The notes under the pieces: model-generated | Databases searched by the model: none | What the model was told of the DNA's origin: nothing | Seen by the model: the letters and a program-made list of their open reading frames with translations, nothing else | Translations under genes and position numbers: made by a program | Shown here: piece by piece, positions 47,701 to 52,868 of the stretch | Position numbering within the stretch: position 1 is the first letter of the stretch | Layout: the number at the start of each line of letters is the position of its first letter | Source of the DNA: Tenrec ecaudatus | Lineage: Eukaryota > Chordata > Mammalia > Afrosoricida > Tenrecidae | Length of the DNA: 64,000 nt | Reading direction: 5' to 3' | Assembly (NCBI RefSeq): GCF_050624435.1 | Contig: NC_134536.1 | Location: 128,596,758-128,660,757 of the forward strand

Positions 47701-48139
47701 TGTAACACAGCAGGCCCTTGACTTGTTGGCAAGAGGAATGATGCCTGAGGAGGTAGAAGAAACTTCCCAATTAGAGGAGCAAGAGTCACTCAGATTAGAA
47801 TCAGAAACAACGAACTCCTCAGGCCTTGGACCCTCTCCTTGCCTTCCAGACCTTGTTGACTTTGTTACACGGACATCTGGAGTTCAGAAAGACAAATTGT
47901 GTTCTCTCTCTCAATTAGGTCACCCTCCTGAGTGTAACTCTTTGGAGGTGGGACCCCTTCAGCTAGAAATACCAGCTGCACCTGTCATCGAGGTAACAAT
48001 TCCTCAAGTAGATGAGGACAGATCAGAATCTTCTCCTGGGGAACAGGTAGTTGAAAGTAATATCTTTCAGCAAATACCTGAGCGAGAAGCTGCAGTTGAT
48101 GTAATCCAGGACCTCGTGGAATCCAGTGTTCACAACTAA
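10696..48139 (+). CDS. ZNF318: ZNF318, zinc finger protein 318 (10 coding exons)
   Basis: Joined exons: 10696-11148, 15031-15182, 23032-23671, 24226-25641, 27429-27528, 31343-31644, 42928-43131, 43587-43686, 44520-44638, 44915-48139. All phases fit and give 2236 residues plus stop. The start MYRSGARSS and the end VIQDLVESSVH fit the ZNF318 family as I remember it. Domains: Arg/Ser-rich region 1-150; RRRSPSPR near 322; coiled coil about 888-990; matrin/U1-type finger 1 (C1065, C1068, H1081, H1087); finger 2 (C1135, C1138, H1151, H1157); eleven prolines at 1436-1446; disordered Ser-rich C-terminus. Known role: nuclear protein, androgen-receptor co-regulator in its TZF forms, and required for IgD expression by allowing long Ighm-Ighd transcripts. 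No break in the frame is seen. Confidence 0.97.
12449..13690 (+). repeat. AfroSINE split by an L1
   Basis: The SINE head (ccagtggtatagtggtta) is at 12449-12548 and its tail (ccctgtcctatagggtcact) at 13583-13690. The halves rejoin exactly across the L1 target duplication gaaagttgaggctt. Confidence 0.9.
12549..13582 (-). mobile_element. L1 3' end, minus strand
   Basis: 1034 bp, co-linear with the 3' UTR of the L1 at 943-4457 in reverse, beginning with the T-run and ggggctcatacaact. A 14-bp duplication gaaagttgaggctt flanks it at 12535-12548 and 13583-13596. Carries one unit of the 173-bp repeat and an internal T-run near 13326-13348. Confidence 0.93.
13762..13980. mobile_element. Short hAT-like DNA transposon (non-autonomous)
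   Basis: Left end cagcagttcttaaa and right end tttgggaaaccctg form imperfect terminal inverted repeats (9 of 14) of hAT type. About 219 bp, non-coding, C-rich centre. No clear 8-bp target duplication, so the boundaries are tentative. Confidence 0.5.
13990..14420. repeat. Possible ancient mammalian repeat
   Basis: Phrases such as cctgcttaaaaccctctggt and later T/C-rich segments resemble an old mammal-wide interspersed repeat that I cannot name securely. No coding signal. The rest of intron 1 (11,450-12,440 and 14,930-15,030) shows nothing I can name apart from an L2-like patch near 12,235-12,340. Confidence 0.3.
14543..14708 (+). repeat. AfroSINE
   Basis: Head catggtggtatagtgggatg, B-box-like gttagcagttcaaatccacc, tail tctctagggtcgctatgggt. 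Confidence 0.85.
14716..14925 (+). repeat. AfroSINE, tandem to the previous one
   Basis: A second, more divergent copy in the same orientation: cttagtggtgcagtggttga, then aggacttgaacccactagcc, then gttggaatggactcaacgtt. Confidence 0.8.
15031..15182 (+). CDS. ZNF318: ZNF318 exon 2
   Basis: Residues 152 to part of 202: RHSPGLHPDSSLEQSLRI, then TVGNDHFRV and TPERRRLSDGLGSPVDNL, close to the human peptide as I remember it. Acceptor tttttttag|agacac, donor gacag|gtaggc. Exit phase 2. Confidence 0.96.
15530..16230 (-). mobile_element. Older afrotherian L1 3' UTR
   Basis: Reads as the antisense of the L1 3' UTR common in elephants and relatives: ttttattgaaaattgag, then tggctgaaaatggacac, gggcaccatgtagttctggt, and tgtgtctttggttttt. 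Divergent, from an older burst than the L1 at 943-4457. Confidence 0.65.
16775..17176 (-). other. Unassigned 133-codon open frame in intron 2
   Basis: The frame (MYEVKKEIVPNSLKNHN... to ...VNIQQAQH) has a balanced composition and is longer than its surroundings would predict, but I recognise no family. There is no poly(A) tail or clear exon boundary. Chance open frame or part of an old retrocopy are both possible. The flanks, 16,250-16,770 and 17,180-17,570, hold nothing I can name. Confidence 0.2.
17575..18360 (+). mobile_element. Older afrotherian L1 3' end, interrupted
   Basis: 17575-17960 is the sense version of the same 3' UTR family as 15530-16230 (its reverse complement carries tctagttttcctggtc and agatggctgctcac). 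18195-18360 is the terminal part, with ctctgtaaactttcacctc and an A-rich end. An inverted AfroSINE lies between. Confidence 0.65.
17972..18190 (-). repeat. AfroSINE
   Basis: Tail first: cactgccatcgagtcaatgc; then cctgtgggtttccgaaac, tttacaggagtagaaagcc, ttgaactgctgacc, and the head ccactgcaccagcagggccc. The tail segment appears twice (17988 and about 18037), a partial internal duplication. Confidence 0.85.
18675..18905 (-). mobile_element. L1 3' end (divergent subfamily)
   Basis: Antisense L1 3' UTR: agcagaattgtacaattgct, accacaatccatttccaagc, then C/T-rich sequence. Resembles the fragment at 37865-38150 more than the young copies. Confidence 0.55.
19025..20135 (-). mobile_element. Ancient L1M-type LINE 3' end
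   Basis: Reads as the antisense of old eutherian L1: ccatcaccacaatcc-like near 19110-19130, ctggatatttcatataaatg near 19898, ttcacttagcatagtgtttt near 19952, and ggctactttgaaaatattac near 20085. Interrupted at 19578-19745 by a younger L1 end. Confidence 0.75.
19578..19745 (-). mobile_element. Young L1 3' end inside the ancient L1
   Basis: Begins with a T-rich run and ttattgggggctcatccaac, and matches the last 150 bp of the 943-4457 L1 in reverse. No convincing target duplication noted. Confidence 0.85.
20815..21065 (-). mobile_element. Ancient L1M fragment
   Basis: Antisense L1 3' end similar to 19025-20135: tacaattcagtgacagtta, then ttatcaccctaaataaaaac, agtacccattaaacagtaac and cagcccctggtaaacatt. 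Confidence 0.7.
21222..21480 (+). repeat. AfroSINE with internal short duplications
   Basis: Head ggagccctcatggcattgtg, B-box area cagtggttcagatccacc, tail gagtcactatgggttggaat. The centre holds three near-copies of a ~20-bp unit aggaaactattctagcagta (21339-21420). Confidence 0.8.
21619..21735. mobile_element. 117-bp pogo-like MITE
   Basis: Flanked by TA at 21617-21618 and 21736-21737. Terminal inverted repeats ccatgtatactcatgtataa and its partner at the other end. Its left half matches the right end of the 39931-40922 element (aggcacctaattttac versus aggtacctaattattac) and its right half matches that element's left end (cagcacat...), so it is a deletion product of the same family. Confidence 0.88.
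22315..22480 (+). repeat. AfroSINE
   Basis: Head agggagccctgttggtgtgg, then tcttagaaacccataggagc, tail ggactctatggcagtgagtt. Shortened in the B-box region. Confidence 0.8.
22613..22765 (+). mobile_element. MER5A-like hAT element
   Basis: cagtgcttctcaaactttaa start, attcagtaggtttgggttaa middle and gctgatggcctgaaccacac end follow the MER5A consensus of old hAT-Charlie non-autonomous elements. The last few bases of the right terminal repeat are degraded. Confidence 0.75.
23032..23671 (+). CDS. ZNF318: ZNF318 exon 3
   Basis: Residues 202-415: DDLTDDSVFTRSSQCSRSLE, LGQLDEDYRTRETFLHRSDY, RQRRRSPSPRFLDPEFQEL, PKKSILKKRIEVDMEPSIQ. Acceptor tttcccag|ggatg. The donor attcag|gtctctg is weak beyond the GT, so retention of the short intron 3 would add VSVFFDLSTV and end at a stop near 23743. 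Exit phase 0. Confidence 0.96.
24226..25641 (+). CDS. ZNF318: ZNF318 exon 4
   Basis: Residues 416-887, starting PERFPSSTSSCQDH and ending ASQKQK before donor aag|gtgaat. Includes FSRILSILTDSSSTQEKRRR (near residue 527) and NPEYAKIHDLLRTIGLDIGV, a conserved short block near residue 602-621. Otherwise low-complexity, His/Ser/Pro-rich. No known catalytic domain. Confidence 0.96.
26600..26745 (+). repeat. AfroSINE, 5'-truncated
   Basis: gggagaaagatgaggctctc, ctgtacagatttatacttgg, tgctatgagtcggaattgat, tttatggcagtaag. The tRNA-like head is missing or too degraded to see. The rest of intron 4 (25,642-26,590 and 26,750-27,428) shows nothing I can name. Confidence 0.8.
27429..27528 (+). CDS. ZNF318: ZNF318 exon 5
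   Basis: Residues 888 to part of 921: VTEEREKLKSDGEARQKKMY, YLRTELERLHKQQ. Begins the coiled coil. Acceptor ccgcag|gttact, donor caacaag|gtgccg. Exit phase 1. Confidence 0.96.
28296..28470 (-). repeat. AfroSINE
   Basis: Tail first: gcaagttgatgccgactcct, then ccccacagagctgctagtgg and head ataaccactatgggctc. Confidence 0.75.
28700..28910 (-). mobile_element. Possible old afrotherian L1 3' UTR fragment
   Basis: accatccagttcttctggtc and tctgttgctccaggcagaga match the antisense 3' UTR seen at 15530-16230. Short and divergent. Other parts of intron 5 (27,530-28,290; 28,910-29,500; 30,650-31,340) show nothing I can name; 29,570-29,990 has the look of an old repeat without a clear family. Confidence 0.4.
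29505..29568 (+). repeat. AfroSINE 3' tail fragment
   Basis: tagggtcactgtgcgttgga and actgacctaacagcaac match only the RTE-derived tail of AfroSINE/BovB. Confidence 0.55.
30078..30647 (-). mobile_element. L1 3' end, minus strand
   Basis: About 570 bp, matching the last part of the 943-4457 L1 in reverse, starting at ttttattaggggctccatac. Imperfect duplication gtatttatccttttatta (30060-30077) and gtattcatccttttta (about 30643) flanks it. Confidence 0.85.
31343..31644 (+). CDS. ZNF318: ZNF318 exon 6
   Basis: Residues 921-1021: GEMLRKKRREKDGHKDPLLV, EVSRLQDNIVKDIAKLQQEA, EKKQSELDKVAQILGIDIFD, ending SPSDSSNNK. Continues the coiled coil. Acceptor gctcag|gagaaa, donor aacaag|gtaaca. An L1 insertion begins about 40 bp past the donor. 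Confidence 0.96.
31684..33706 (-). mobile_element. L1 3' UTR copy, ~2 kb, minus strand
   Basis: Reverse complement of most of the 3' UTR of the 943-4457 L1, from the T-run and ttattgggggctcttagatc to cacagatctctctattggtt (matching 2125-2160). Possible duplication of catagact/catagagtcttt at the ends. It carries one unit of the 173-bp repeat and an expanded AT microsatellite. Confidence 0.9.
32650..32711. repeat. (AT)n microsatellite
   Basis: About 30 uninterrupted AT dinucleotides inside the L1 3' UTR copy; the corresponding site of the 943-4457 copy (near 3065-3105) has only short AT tracts. Confidence 0.97.
34345..34490 (-). repeat. AfroSINE
   Basis: Tail first: cactgctatccagttgagtc; then ttctttacaggagtagttat, gagcagctagtgggtttgaa. 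Abuts the 3' end of the minus-strand BovB. Confidence 0.75.
34490..37850 (-). mobile_element. RTE/BovB LINE, minus strand, interrupted
   Basis: Minus-strand blocks at about 34490-36330 (C-terminus YLGHIIRR near 34630; SDAFELQCW near 34750; INGIPTEYF near 35745-35719) and 37560-37850 (endonuclease part, the reverse of 6480-6610). Interrupted at 36441-37450 by an ARL16 retrocopy. Heavily broken by stops and shifts. Confidence 0.85.
36441..37450 (-). pseudogene. ARL16: ARL16 processed pseudogene
   Basis: On the minus strand, from the ATG at 37415: MCFLLGVAG (start of the ARL GTPase P-loop region), a GTNLTDIVAQ block near 37250-37220, YYGNC near 37145, ASDPTQLSASC near 36995-36963, VLILF, then EEMKSLMRLSDIKACAKQNI near 36890-36830, VEISA and WLQDTHRA near 36770. 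These follow human ARL16 (ADP-ribosylation-factor-like GTPase 16) in order, as I remember it. Intronless; an A-rich tail lies at 36441-36458. Broken by early stop codons, several frameshifts, and a SINE-like piece near 37040-37120, so it cannot make a GTPase. Confidence 0.85.
37865..38150 (-). mobile_element. L1 3' end (divergent subfamily)
   Basis: Antisense L1 3' UTR: agcatgattgtacaattatt, ttggtatcagctccctttat, then C/T-rich sequence, with ctcaccataccattcttgaa near the 5' side. Confidence 0.7.
38152..38240 (-). mobile_element. BovB fragment
   Basis: ttgatcttcatcagcaaatg and aagtcctcactttcagtaag match the reverse-transcriptase part also seen at 9295-9345. Probably the remainder of the BovB split by the L1 at 37865-38150. 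The stretch 38,250-39,900 has no gene; ctagcacatagtaaatgctc near 39318 is L2-like. Confidence 0.65.
39931..40922 (+). mobile_element. pogo-like Tc1/mariner DNA transposon, internally deleted
   Basis: 992 bp, flanked by TA (39929-39930 and 40923-40924). Terminal inverted repeats ccgtatatactcgtgtataa and, inverted, ctatatatactcgactataa. The left 90 bp is itself a foldback: the terminal sequence recurs inverted as ggcttatacatggg near 40001, with a small hairpin cagcacaaaaaatgtgctg. An open frame for the C-terminal end of a transposase remains inside. Confidence 0.9.
40246..40569 (+). pseudogene. pogo-like transposase C-terminal fragment
   Basis: Open frame of 107 codons. IAKWVRDAWEDIPEDMVRRA followed by FQKCSISNAVDGSED is the conserved end of the DDE domain in pogo/Tigger-type transposases, which normally reads W-x-IP-x-E-M/I-V then KCGISNALDGTED. 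An acidic C-terminal tail follows. The DNA-binding HTH part and the three catalytic acidic residues are absent, so it is a relic without activity. Confidence 0.85.
41265..41465 (+). repeat. AfroSINE
   Basis: Full-length: gagccttggtggcatagtgg head, aggtcagcagtttgaaccta B box, ggggcagttttactctgtcc, and tail tgactcaatacagtgagttt. Confidence 0.9.
42233..42424. mobile_element. SPIN (SPACE INVADERS) hAT element, non-autonomous
   Basis: 192 bp. Begins cagtggttctcaacct and ends aggttgagaaccgctg, the SPIN terminal inverted repeats. The interior (cagttcctcatgttgtggtg, gtgaaagggttgttcgaccc) is the SPIN non-autonomous core. Flanking 8-mers ttctagat (42225-42232) and ttttagag (42425-42432) agree at 6 of 8 positions and the left one fits the known nTCTAGAn target exactly. 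SPIN is known for repeated horizontal transfer among tetrapods, including tenrecs. Confidence 0.95.
42560..42755 (-). repeat. AfroSINE
   Basis: Tail first: actcactgcagaagagttaa; then ctatgggacagagtagaact, acatctttctacttcacagc, tgggttccaactgctgacct and the head ccattacaccaccgggactc. Confidence 0.9.
42805..42850 (+). repeat. AfroSINE 3' tail fragment
   Basis: ttctgtgagttagaattgac and tcgatggcagtgagtttt match only the SINE tail; 77 bp upstream of exon 7. Confidence 0.7.
42928..43131 (+). CDS. ZNF318: ZNF318 exon 7 (zinc finger 1)
   Basis: Residues 1022-1089. Contains HEYYDAGNHWCKDCNTICGT followed by MFDFFTHMHNKKHAQ, a matrin/U1-type C2H2 finger with C1065, C1068, H1081, H1087 (C-x2-C-x12-H-x5-H). 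This class usually binds RNA or structured nucleic acid. Acceptor cattag|gaatca, donor cacag|gtaggt. Phase 0 on both sides. Confidence 0.97.
43228..43332 (+). other. ZNF318: Candidate in-frame cassette exon between exons 7 and 8
   Basis: An AG acceptor (ttctcatag) at 43226-43227 and a strong donor (acaagt|gtaagt) at 43333 bound 105 nt that are open in the needed phase (0 in, 0 out). They would insert 35 residues (GQEPQSEDPIDTIKG to LYLNPKTS) between the two zinc fingers. Read past the donor, the frame ends at a stop at 43372-43374, so the same sequence could also make a short terminal exon, reminiscent of the known long and short TZF forms. The pyrimidine tract is weak. Prediction only. Confidence 0.4.
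43587..43686 (+). CDS. ZNF318: ZNF318 exon 8
   Basis: Residues 1090 to part of 1123: TLDPYNRPWASKTQSEAKQE, AVKRTDKITVPAK. Linker between the fingers. Acceptor caaatag|accctg, donor caaaag|gtacgt. Exit phase 1. Confidence 0.96.
44520..44638 (+). CDS. ZNF318: ZNF318 exon 9 (zinc finger 2)
   Basis: Residues 1123-1162. GYYCQLCEEFLGDSISGEQH then VKGEQHNENYK gives a second matrin-type finger: C1135, C1138, H1151, H1157. Acceptor cttccag|gctctg, donor tacaag|gtgtgt. Confidence 0.97.
44915..48139 (+). CDS. ZNF318: ZNF318 exon 10 (last coding exon)
   Basis: Residues 1163-2236, 3225 nt without a break. Starts KYVDETPLYEERRNLDRQAG (a conserved block after finger 2), then a charged region, KPIKIKLSGKTVVAHTSPWM (near 1322), TFLSIKSSG, LPPDIISKAFGGEEVILKG, an 11-proline run at 1436-1446 (from memory longer in human), then a Ser/Glu-rich disordered tail. 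Near the end VDLGLGGLDVTQQALDLLAR (about 2084-2103) and the terminal DVIQDLVESSVH look constrained. Acceptor tttccag|aaatat. Stop TAA at 48137. Confidence 0.97.
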   Translation, partial: KYVDETPLYEERRNLDRQAGLAVVLETERRRQSELKRKLSERQKEETKEKKAKVVKEIMEDDKVALELEDQLSEGRNSPENKRKSSLKLQLKEEVKKESPASSSFGKFSWKKPEKEEERSSVVTPAIPKEEMTENSKDKEDSKAEAGKTKPIKIKLSGKTVVAHTSPWMPVVTTSTQTKIRPNLPIPSTVLRKSGSATVSKPAPLNTFLSIKSSGATAKPLPVVRESTADLLLPPDIISKAFGGEEVILKGSTEEKMVQAEKNEPSHIPEQMLPPPPPPPPPPPALPHPAAPSPGQANAILAPVKSSPTVSQTLNPGILAPNILNSVVPVAIVASAQAAAIPSDETAPGVSESDRDQGLLFSLLVRPPPPLSSVFSEQAKKLEKRNSCLATANAKDLYDIFYSSGGKGTPETKLSGGPLANGENSNLSRAESSDNSSTSPLSSSASQEDLPEDRCLMSNPEEPIAKTVVSLGKWSVVKHTDPQMRASSQGFLQPLTRLCQSKHYETLSPKPNSPSSAVWSSSSFQSDANKDMSPDGKVKLDLGEPGPPGVEPPLQQSDIYCHTMRPQQLVGLHLRESGNQNEENRELHQSENCGKTEVETNRKLQKTGANFSKGMVEEGMGGDLKPHNIEDSDLNDRNKYIWEGKAELPKLLMTDEEAEQPKKLMAGSEMPCKVVMGLSAQALSSTKRDSFLSEARSLLQSSQNKPVTNSTSKLLLASSVRSEICLTDGSQEQGISVGSEDWLENSTSDSAPTISRYRSLKLRSERSKGFQGKLKLAVWDEKKKPGTWESPEKIETMEPRNAHSQLTVTRESKTSAHFETTDLKLEELTARRDKCVDFCHSQVEPARQSPTVLSQKMCQENLASLKGCKTSTAADFEPIPSFSGFPLESSKPLVLNFEAEDEQNRRIPPNIIQTGLPVQNVDLGLGGLDVTQQALDLLARGMMPEEVEETSQLEEQESLRLESETTNSSGLGPSPCLPDLVDFVTRTSGVQKDKLCSLSQLGHPPECNSLEVGPLQLEIPAAPVIEVTIPQVDEDRSESSPGEQVVESNIFQQIPEREAAVDVIQDLVESSVHN

Positions 48140-49230
48140 AACAATGTAAACCCAGAGCTATTATGGGTGAATTCTAATTGGCATCTAGAAATCAGGTACC
48201 CAGATAACCCACCTATTTGGCTATCTCTGGAACCTATGCCAAGAGATGCAGTCAACATCTTACAGTAAATGTCCATGGAAGCTCAAAACTTCCTTTTTAT
48301 TCCGTTTCCCTTAAAATATCAGATAAATCTATCATAACTACTTCTATAAATATCTGTTAAAAAAGGTAATTTCTGTTCTTTTTTTTTTCCTTGGACAATT
48401 TACTTTTTCATAGTTTGTCATTAAAGTAAAATGTCTATCTGATTCCACACAGTGTACTTTGATTGTATTTTGGTTTTGGCCCTGCCATTTCTGGAATTTG
48501 GGGGAGGAGGGAGACAGAGCTGACTTCTCCAATTGCCGTGTTTTATACCCACCCAATTTCCTGATGGATCTCTGGGAGAAACACTACCACGCTTTCTGAA
48601 ATGGAAAGTTTCTACTGATGAAGAATTGTTCATCTCTTAGGTTTCCAGTTCGGATGGGCCTGCCTTAATATTATTTGAAATTCAATGTGAGTAGCTCTTT
48701 TGTTTTTCATTTACTCCTCTGTGGCTTGTCAGCCCCACACATCCCTTACTGTGTTGCCTCTGCTGGAGACCGTCATGCTAACCCACAAGCCTGTTTGGAA
48801 ATGGCCTCAGTAAACACGGAAGACTCACTTTTGGAAGACAACAAATCGGTAAGGCTCATTCATGACTCAGTGCCGGAAGCAGATGTAATTTGGGGGGAGG
48901 GGGGGAGGGTACTTTTGTTTTTGAAATGGCTTCTTGTTCACTGTATTGTGATCCAGTAAATACTTTGTATTAAATTGTTTAGCACCCATTTCTGTTCTGA
49001 AGAAGTAGATGATCCTGAAACTTGTCTTGGGATTGGACTCATTCTCTGTTGCACAAACTCATATGTATCTCCTCTACCTCTCCTTTTCCCAAGTTATTTT
49101 CACCATAGTGTGTGATGTTTTGGGTTGTATATTTTGTTAAAAAAAATTAAAGATTTCTTATGTTGGCTTGGACAAGTTTAACTTTTTCATGTGTTAATTA
49201 CTTGGAATAAATGCATTAATCTCATGTTTC
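48140..49230 (+). other. ZNF318: ZNF318 3' UTR
   Basis: AT-rich non-coding sequence after the stop, free of SINEs and L1. Possible earlier polyadenylation signals attaaa occur near 48970 and 49146. A short open frame at 48675-48959 has a gtaagg at 48850 but no coding character I can defend. Confidence 0.75.
49206..49211 (+). terminator. ZNF318: Polyadenylation signal (AATAAA)
   Basis: Canonical AATAAA followed within 40 bases by a T/GT-rich downstream element (tgtttctttctggatttttt). The best candidate for the distal end of the ZNF318 transcript; from 49,230 to 50,570 no gene or repeat is recognised. Confidence 0.65.
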
Positions 49231-50574
49231 TTTCTGGATTTTTTTGTTTTGAAACCACACACATTTGAACTCTAGAAAACTTTAACAATGAATCCCTGTT
49301 GCTGCACTGTTGTCTGGCCTCACCCCCACTCAACCTTTCTCTCTCCATTCATAATAGTGCTACTTCCAGCATGGCTAGGATTTTAAGTTATGCAGTGTGT
49401 GCCCCAGTGCTGCCTGGATGGGTAGTAACTAGTCAGTGGTAGTCTGGTATTGGTATCTTCCTACTGTTAAGCTTTTCATACAACCTGTGCTGGCTCTGCC
49501 CAGGATCCTCTGGGAACTGACCTGCCCACGGACATCCATGGTCTTGAGGTTCTTGGGAATCAAGGCGTTCACTCCTTAGGTGTTCTAATCTCTGACCCGT
49601 TTTTGCTTGATGTCCCTATTGTCAGCAGTTTGTAACTTGTCTCAACAGAGGCTTCAGTGTCCCACCACTCCCTTCAAAAATCATACAGAATGCTACCATT
49701 TTCTCCTAAGACTTTATTTCAGTTTTCTCATCTGTAGAGCTGCAGAATTACCAGGTTGAGTTTTGGAAGGTTGTTTGATTTTTTTCAAGAGCCTTAATGC
49801 CAATTTGGGAGTTATCCTGGCTTCTCTTCCTATAGAAAGGATTATGGGTTTGAAAGAGCTAGATCCTTGATGTACATCAGCCATTTTCCTTGCTGTGATT
49901 TTGCACAAGTTACCTCACCATGCCATAGATTTTGTACCTCTGTGAAAGAGGACCATGTCAGCACCTAATGTGTACAGGAAATAACTGTCCTGAGTCATAT
50001 CCCTGTGCCTGCCTTTTAAAATGAAGCATGTGTTCAGTGTACCTTCATGGCCTGGAAATCAGCCTGTCTCAAAAGACTTAGAAGAGGCGAGCTAAAGAAA
50101 GAGACTTTTCCCCAGAACTACGTACTCTCTAACCTAGGATCCTATGTATAGGAATTCAACGAATTTAAAAGTTCAAAATGCCAGTATTGATTTTTAGGCC
50201 TGTTCATTCAATAAGTTCCACTTCCCTTTGGGGAGAGACTGATGGGTTTAGGGGGAAAGGGAGGCATTACCATATCCAGATCCTTGTCTTAACTTACCCC
50301 TCTCAGTGAGAGTCAGTCTTTCTTTTGAGGTTAGGAGGGGGTACTTAAAGAGAAGAGGCAAAACTAGGAATGATAAGTAGGGGGAGCGGTGTACTTTAAC
50401 CAACACCTATACTTGACTGCCTTAAATTTGTAGCCTTGGCCCTATAGCTTCAGGTTTTGCACCAAAGACATTTACCAATCTTGTGCTTTTTCTAGAATAA
50501 TACCCACTGCTAGGTTGGTGAAACTGCATTCTTCGTTATACCTCGAACTAGCAGGAGAACTTTAGGATTCTATA

Positions 50575-50730
50575 GTTGGTGGTGGGAGAAATGAGGCTAT
50601 CTACTGCCATAAAAAAATTAAAGTCTCAAAAAAAAAAAAAGAGAATTAAAGTCTCAGAAACCCACAGGGGCTAATTCTACCTTCTAGGATTACTATGAGT
50701 TGGAATCAACTCAGTGGCAGTAAGGTTTTT
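50575..50730 (+). repeat. AfroSINE, 5'-truncated
   Basis: gggagaaatgaggctatcta, then a duplicated aattaaagtctca segment around an A-run, acccacaggggctaattcta, gagttggaatcaactcagtg. Confidence 0.8.
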
Positions 50731-50864
50731 TTATTATCTAGAGGAAAAAGTGCTGCTTTTCCTTCTTCCTTGATACTGTCCTTTTAGAGAAGCCATGCGA
50801 GGAGAACAAAAGTAGAGTTTGTTTCTTACCTTTTTATTCATACTGTTACTGTATGAGGACCCCT

Positions 50865-51005
50865 TGTAGCAGTTTGAACCCACCAACTGCTGCTCAGAAA
50901 GATGTGGCAGCCTGATGCCATAAAGATGAACAGCCTTGGAAATTCCACGGGGCATTTCTACTCTGCCTTACAGGGTCATTATGAGAATTCAACACCATGG
51001 CAATG
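50865..51005 (+). repeat. AfroSINE, partial
   Basis: gcagtttgaacccaccaact (B box), gatgtggcagcctgatgcca, ctctgccttacagggtcatt. Head missing. 51,010-52,078 shows no feature. Confidence 0.8.
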
Positions 51006-52112
51006 GTTTCTTATTTATTATAGTATTGAGTATATTTTTACATCAAGATGGAATACTTAGAATCTCTTCTGTCTGCTGATAAACATAGATTATTCCCACT
51101 ACCTCATGTAACGCCATCTCATGATGAAATAAAGTTAACTGATGAACAAAGCATATAATTATCCAATTGCCAGGTTTAGGGACTAAGGAAGAATTTGAGG
51201 TAGGGAGCAGTGAGGCTACCATATCCTAGTAGGGATGTTTTATGTGTTAATGAAGTAGGGAAGGTCCAGAGAAGATACACCCTTAACAAGCTAGCGAGAG
51301 AAATTTTTGTTTCCTTTTTAAAATATATTCCTGGATCTTAGCTTTCCACCTGAACAAAGCTTACCTACCAAACCACTAGGGTAAGAAACTAAACCGTTTT
51401 TATTAATAATTTATGTGAGAACATAAATAAATGAAATAATTTGGAATTGTAGCCTCATTAGCTTTTAACTTTGTGACAGTGTTTTTACAGTTTTCATGTG
51501 TAGTAACAGTATGTATAATATCAGTATTCATTTGAATTATAGTGAAATTTTGCCCTTAAAAAAATCAGCCCCCAACCTGATTCGTCCTCAACTCATCCCA
51601 TGTATACTGTTGGGGCACTGTGTACTTTTATATATTAGCACTTAAGTTTCTTTGATTAGTATGAGTATATGCCGTTGTCCCCCACCTCAACTATATAAGC
51701 TCTCCAAAGCAAAAGTCTGCCTTTGCTTACTGTATTTTTTTTCATTATTGTATTTATTGTTCAAAATTTCCTTACACATCACATGCAAGAAAAATTGGAT
51801 GAAAGAATCAATGTGGTAGTAGTAACTGTTTTTTTTAAATAGAGCTTCCAGTAGTAATTTTTCCATTCCAGTTATCATTCTGATTTATGAAAATTTTAAA
51901 AATTCAATTCTGTTCTGTTTTTGCTTTGTCCAATGTCACTGAATTGTTTGAACCTCTTTTTTACTTTCCCAACTTGGCTTTATGTTCTGAAAATTGACTG
52001 CCTGGGAAAATTTCATATAAATAAATATGGCTACCAGATTTATTCCTTATGTTGCAAATAATGCTACATTTTTGTTTTGTTGTTTGCATTTTTTTTTAGG
52101 TTAGGGATGATG

Positions 52113-52162
52113 AAAAATATGGAACGCTTCACGAATTTGCGTGTTATCCTTGCGCAGGGGCC

Positions 52163-52204
<42 letters not shown>

Positions 52205-52219
52205 CGCCGAAGCAAGCAC
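52113..52219 (-). pseudogene. U6 snRNA retrocopy
   Basis: On the minus strand, 107 nt match U6 snRNA with about three differences, from GTGCTTGCTTCGGCGGC to the terminal CATATTTTT. The copy is followed by 15 unrelated bases (catcatccctaacct), an A-run and a perfect 15-bp target duplication gttgtttgcattttt (52079-52093 and 52220-52234). It is therefore an L1-mobilised copy rather than a native gene; no proximal sequence element or properly spaced TATA is seen upstream. Confidence 0.95.
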
Positions 52220-52498
52220 GTTGTTTGCATTTTTATATTAATTCAAGTTTTACTCTTCTCAAGATTTTTAGTTTTGAAATACCAAAAGTAAATCATTTCT
52301 TTCTATACATTCATTAGTAGTTAAATCCAAAGTGACAATGATGTTCAAAACATTTCAGTAGAAAAACCCCATGTAAAGTATATGATTTTTAAAGAAAACA
52401 ACTTTATTTTTTAAAATTATTTTTTCAAACTTTAAAAATATATATACTTGGAATTTAAAATTTCACCGAGCTGTGAGTCTCTTTAAAAATAGTATTGT

Positions 52499-52703
52499 GC
52501 TCATGAGGGAGTGGGGAGCGGGGAGGGAGGGGAAAAAAGAGGACTTGATGCAAAGAGCTTAAGTGGAGAGCAAATGCTTTGAAAATGATGAGGGCAAAGA
52601 ATGTACAGATGAGCTTTACAAAATTGATGTATGTATATGTATGGACTGTGATAAGAGTTGTATGAGTCCCTAATAAAATGTTTAAAAAAATGTAACCTTG
52701 AAA
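52499..52703 (+). mobile_element. L1 3' end (first of a pair)
   Basis: 205 bp: the terminal part of the young L1 3' UTR, ending in ccctaataaaatg and an A-rich tail. Bounded by aaaaatagtattgt at 52485-52498 and 52704-52717. Confidence 0.93.
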
Positions 52704-52717
52704 AAAAATAGTATTGT

Positions 52718-52868
52718 AAAAGGAAAACGAGCTGATTCCAGGAACCCAAGTGGAAGGCAAATTTTGAGAATGACGAGGGAAACGAATGTATAAGGGTGCT
52801 TTACTCAATTGATGTATGTATGGATTGTGATGAGTTGTATGAGCCCCAATAAAATGATTTATTAAATT
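52718..52868 (+). mobile_element. L1 3' end (second of a pair)
   Basis: 151 bp of the same terminal region in the same orientation, ending ccccaataaaatgatt. Bounded by the same 14-mer at 52704-52717 and 52869-52882. Confidence 0.93.

Noticed and set aside
48675-48959. Extra coding exon in the ZNF318 3' UTR
   Set aside because: It follows the normal stop, has no recognisable conserved peptide, and the gtaagg alone is not enough.
52113-52219. Functional U6 snRNA gene
   Set aside because: The 15-bp target duplication and A-tail show retrotransposition. The tataaaa-like and octamer-like sequences upstream are part of the flanking target and are too close to the start.
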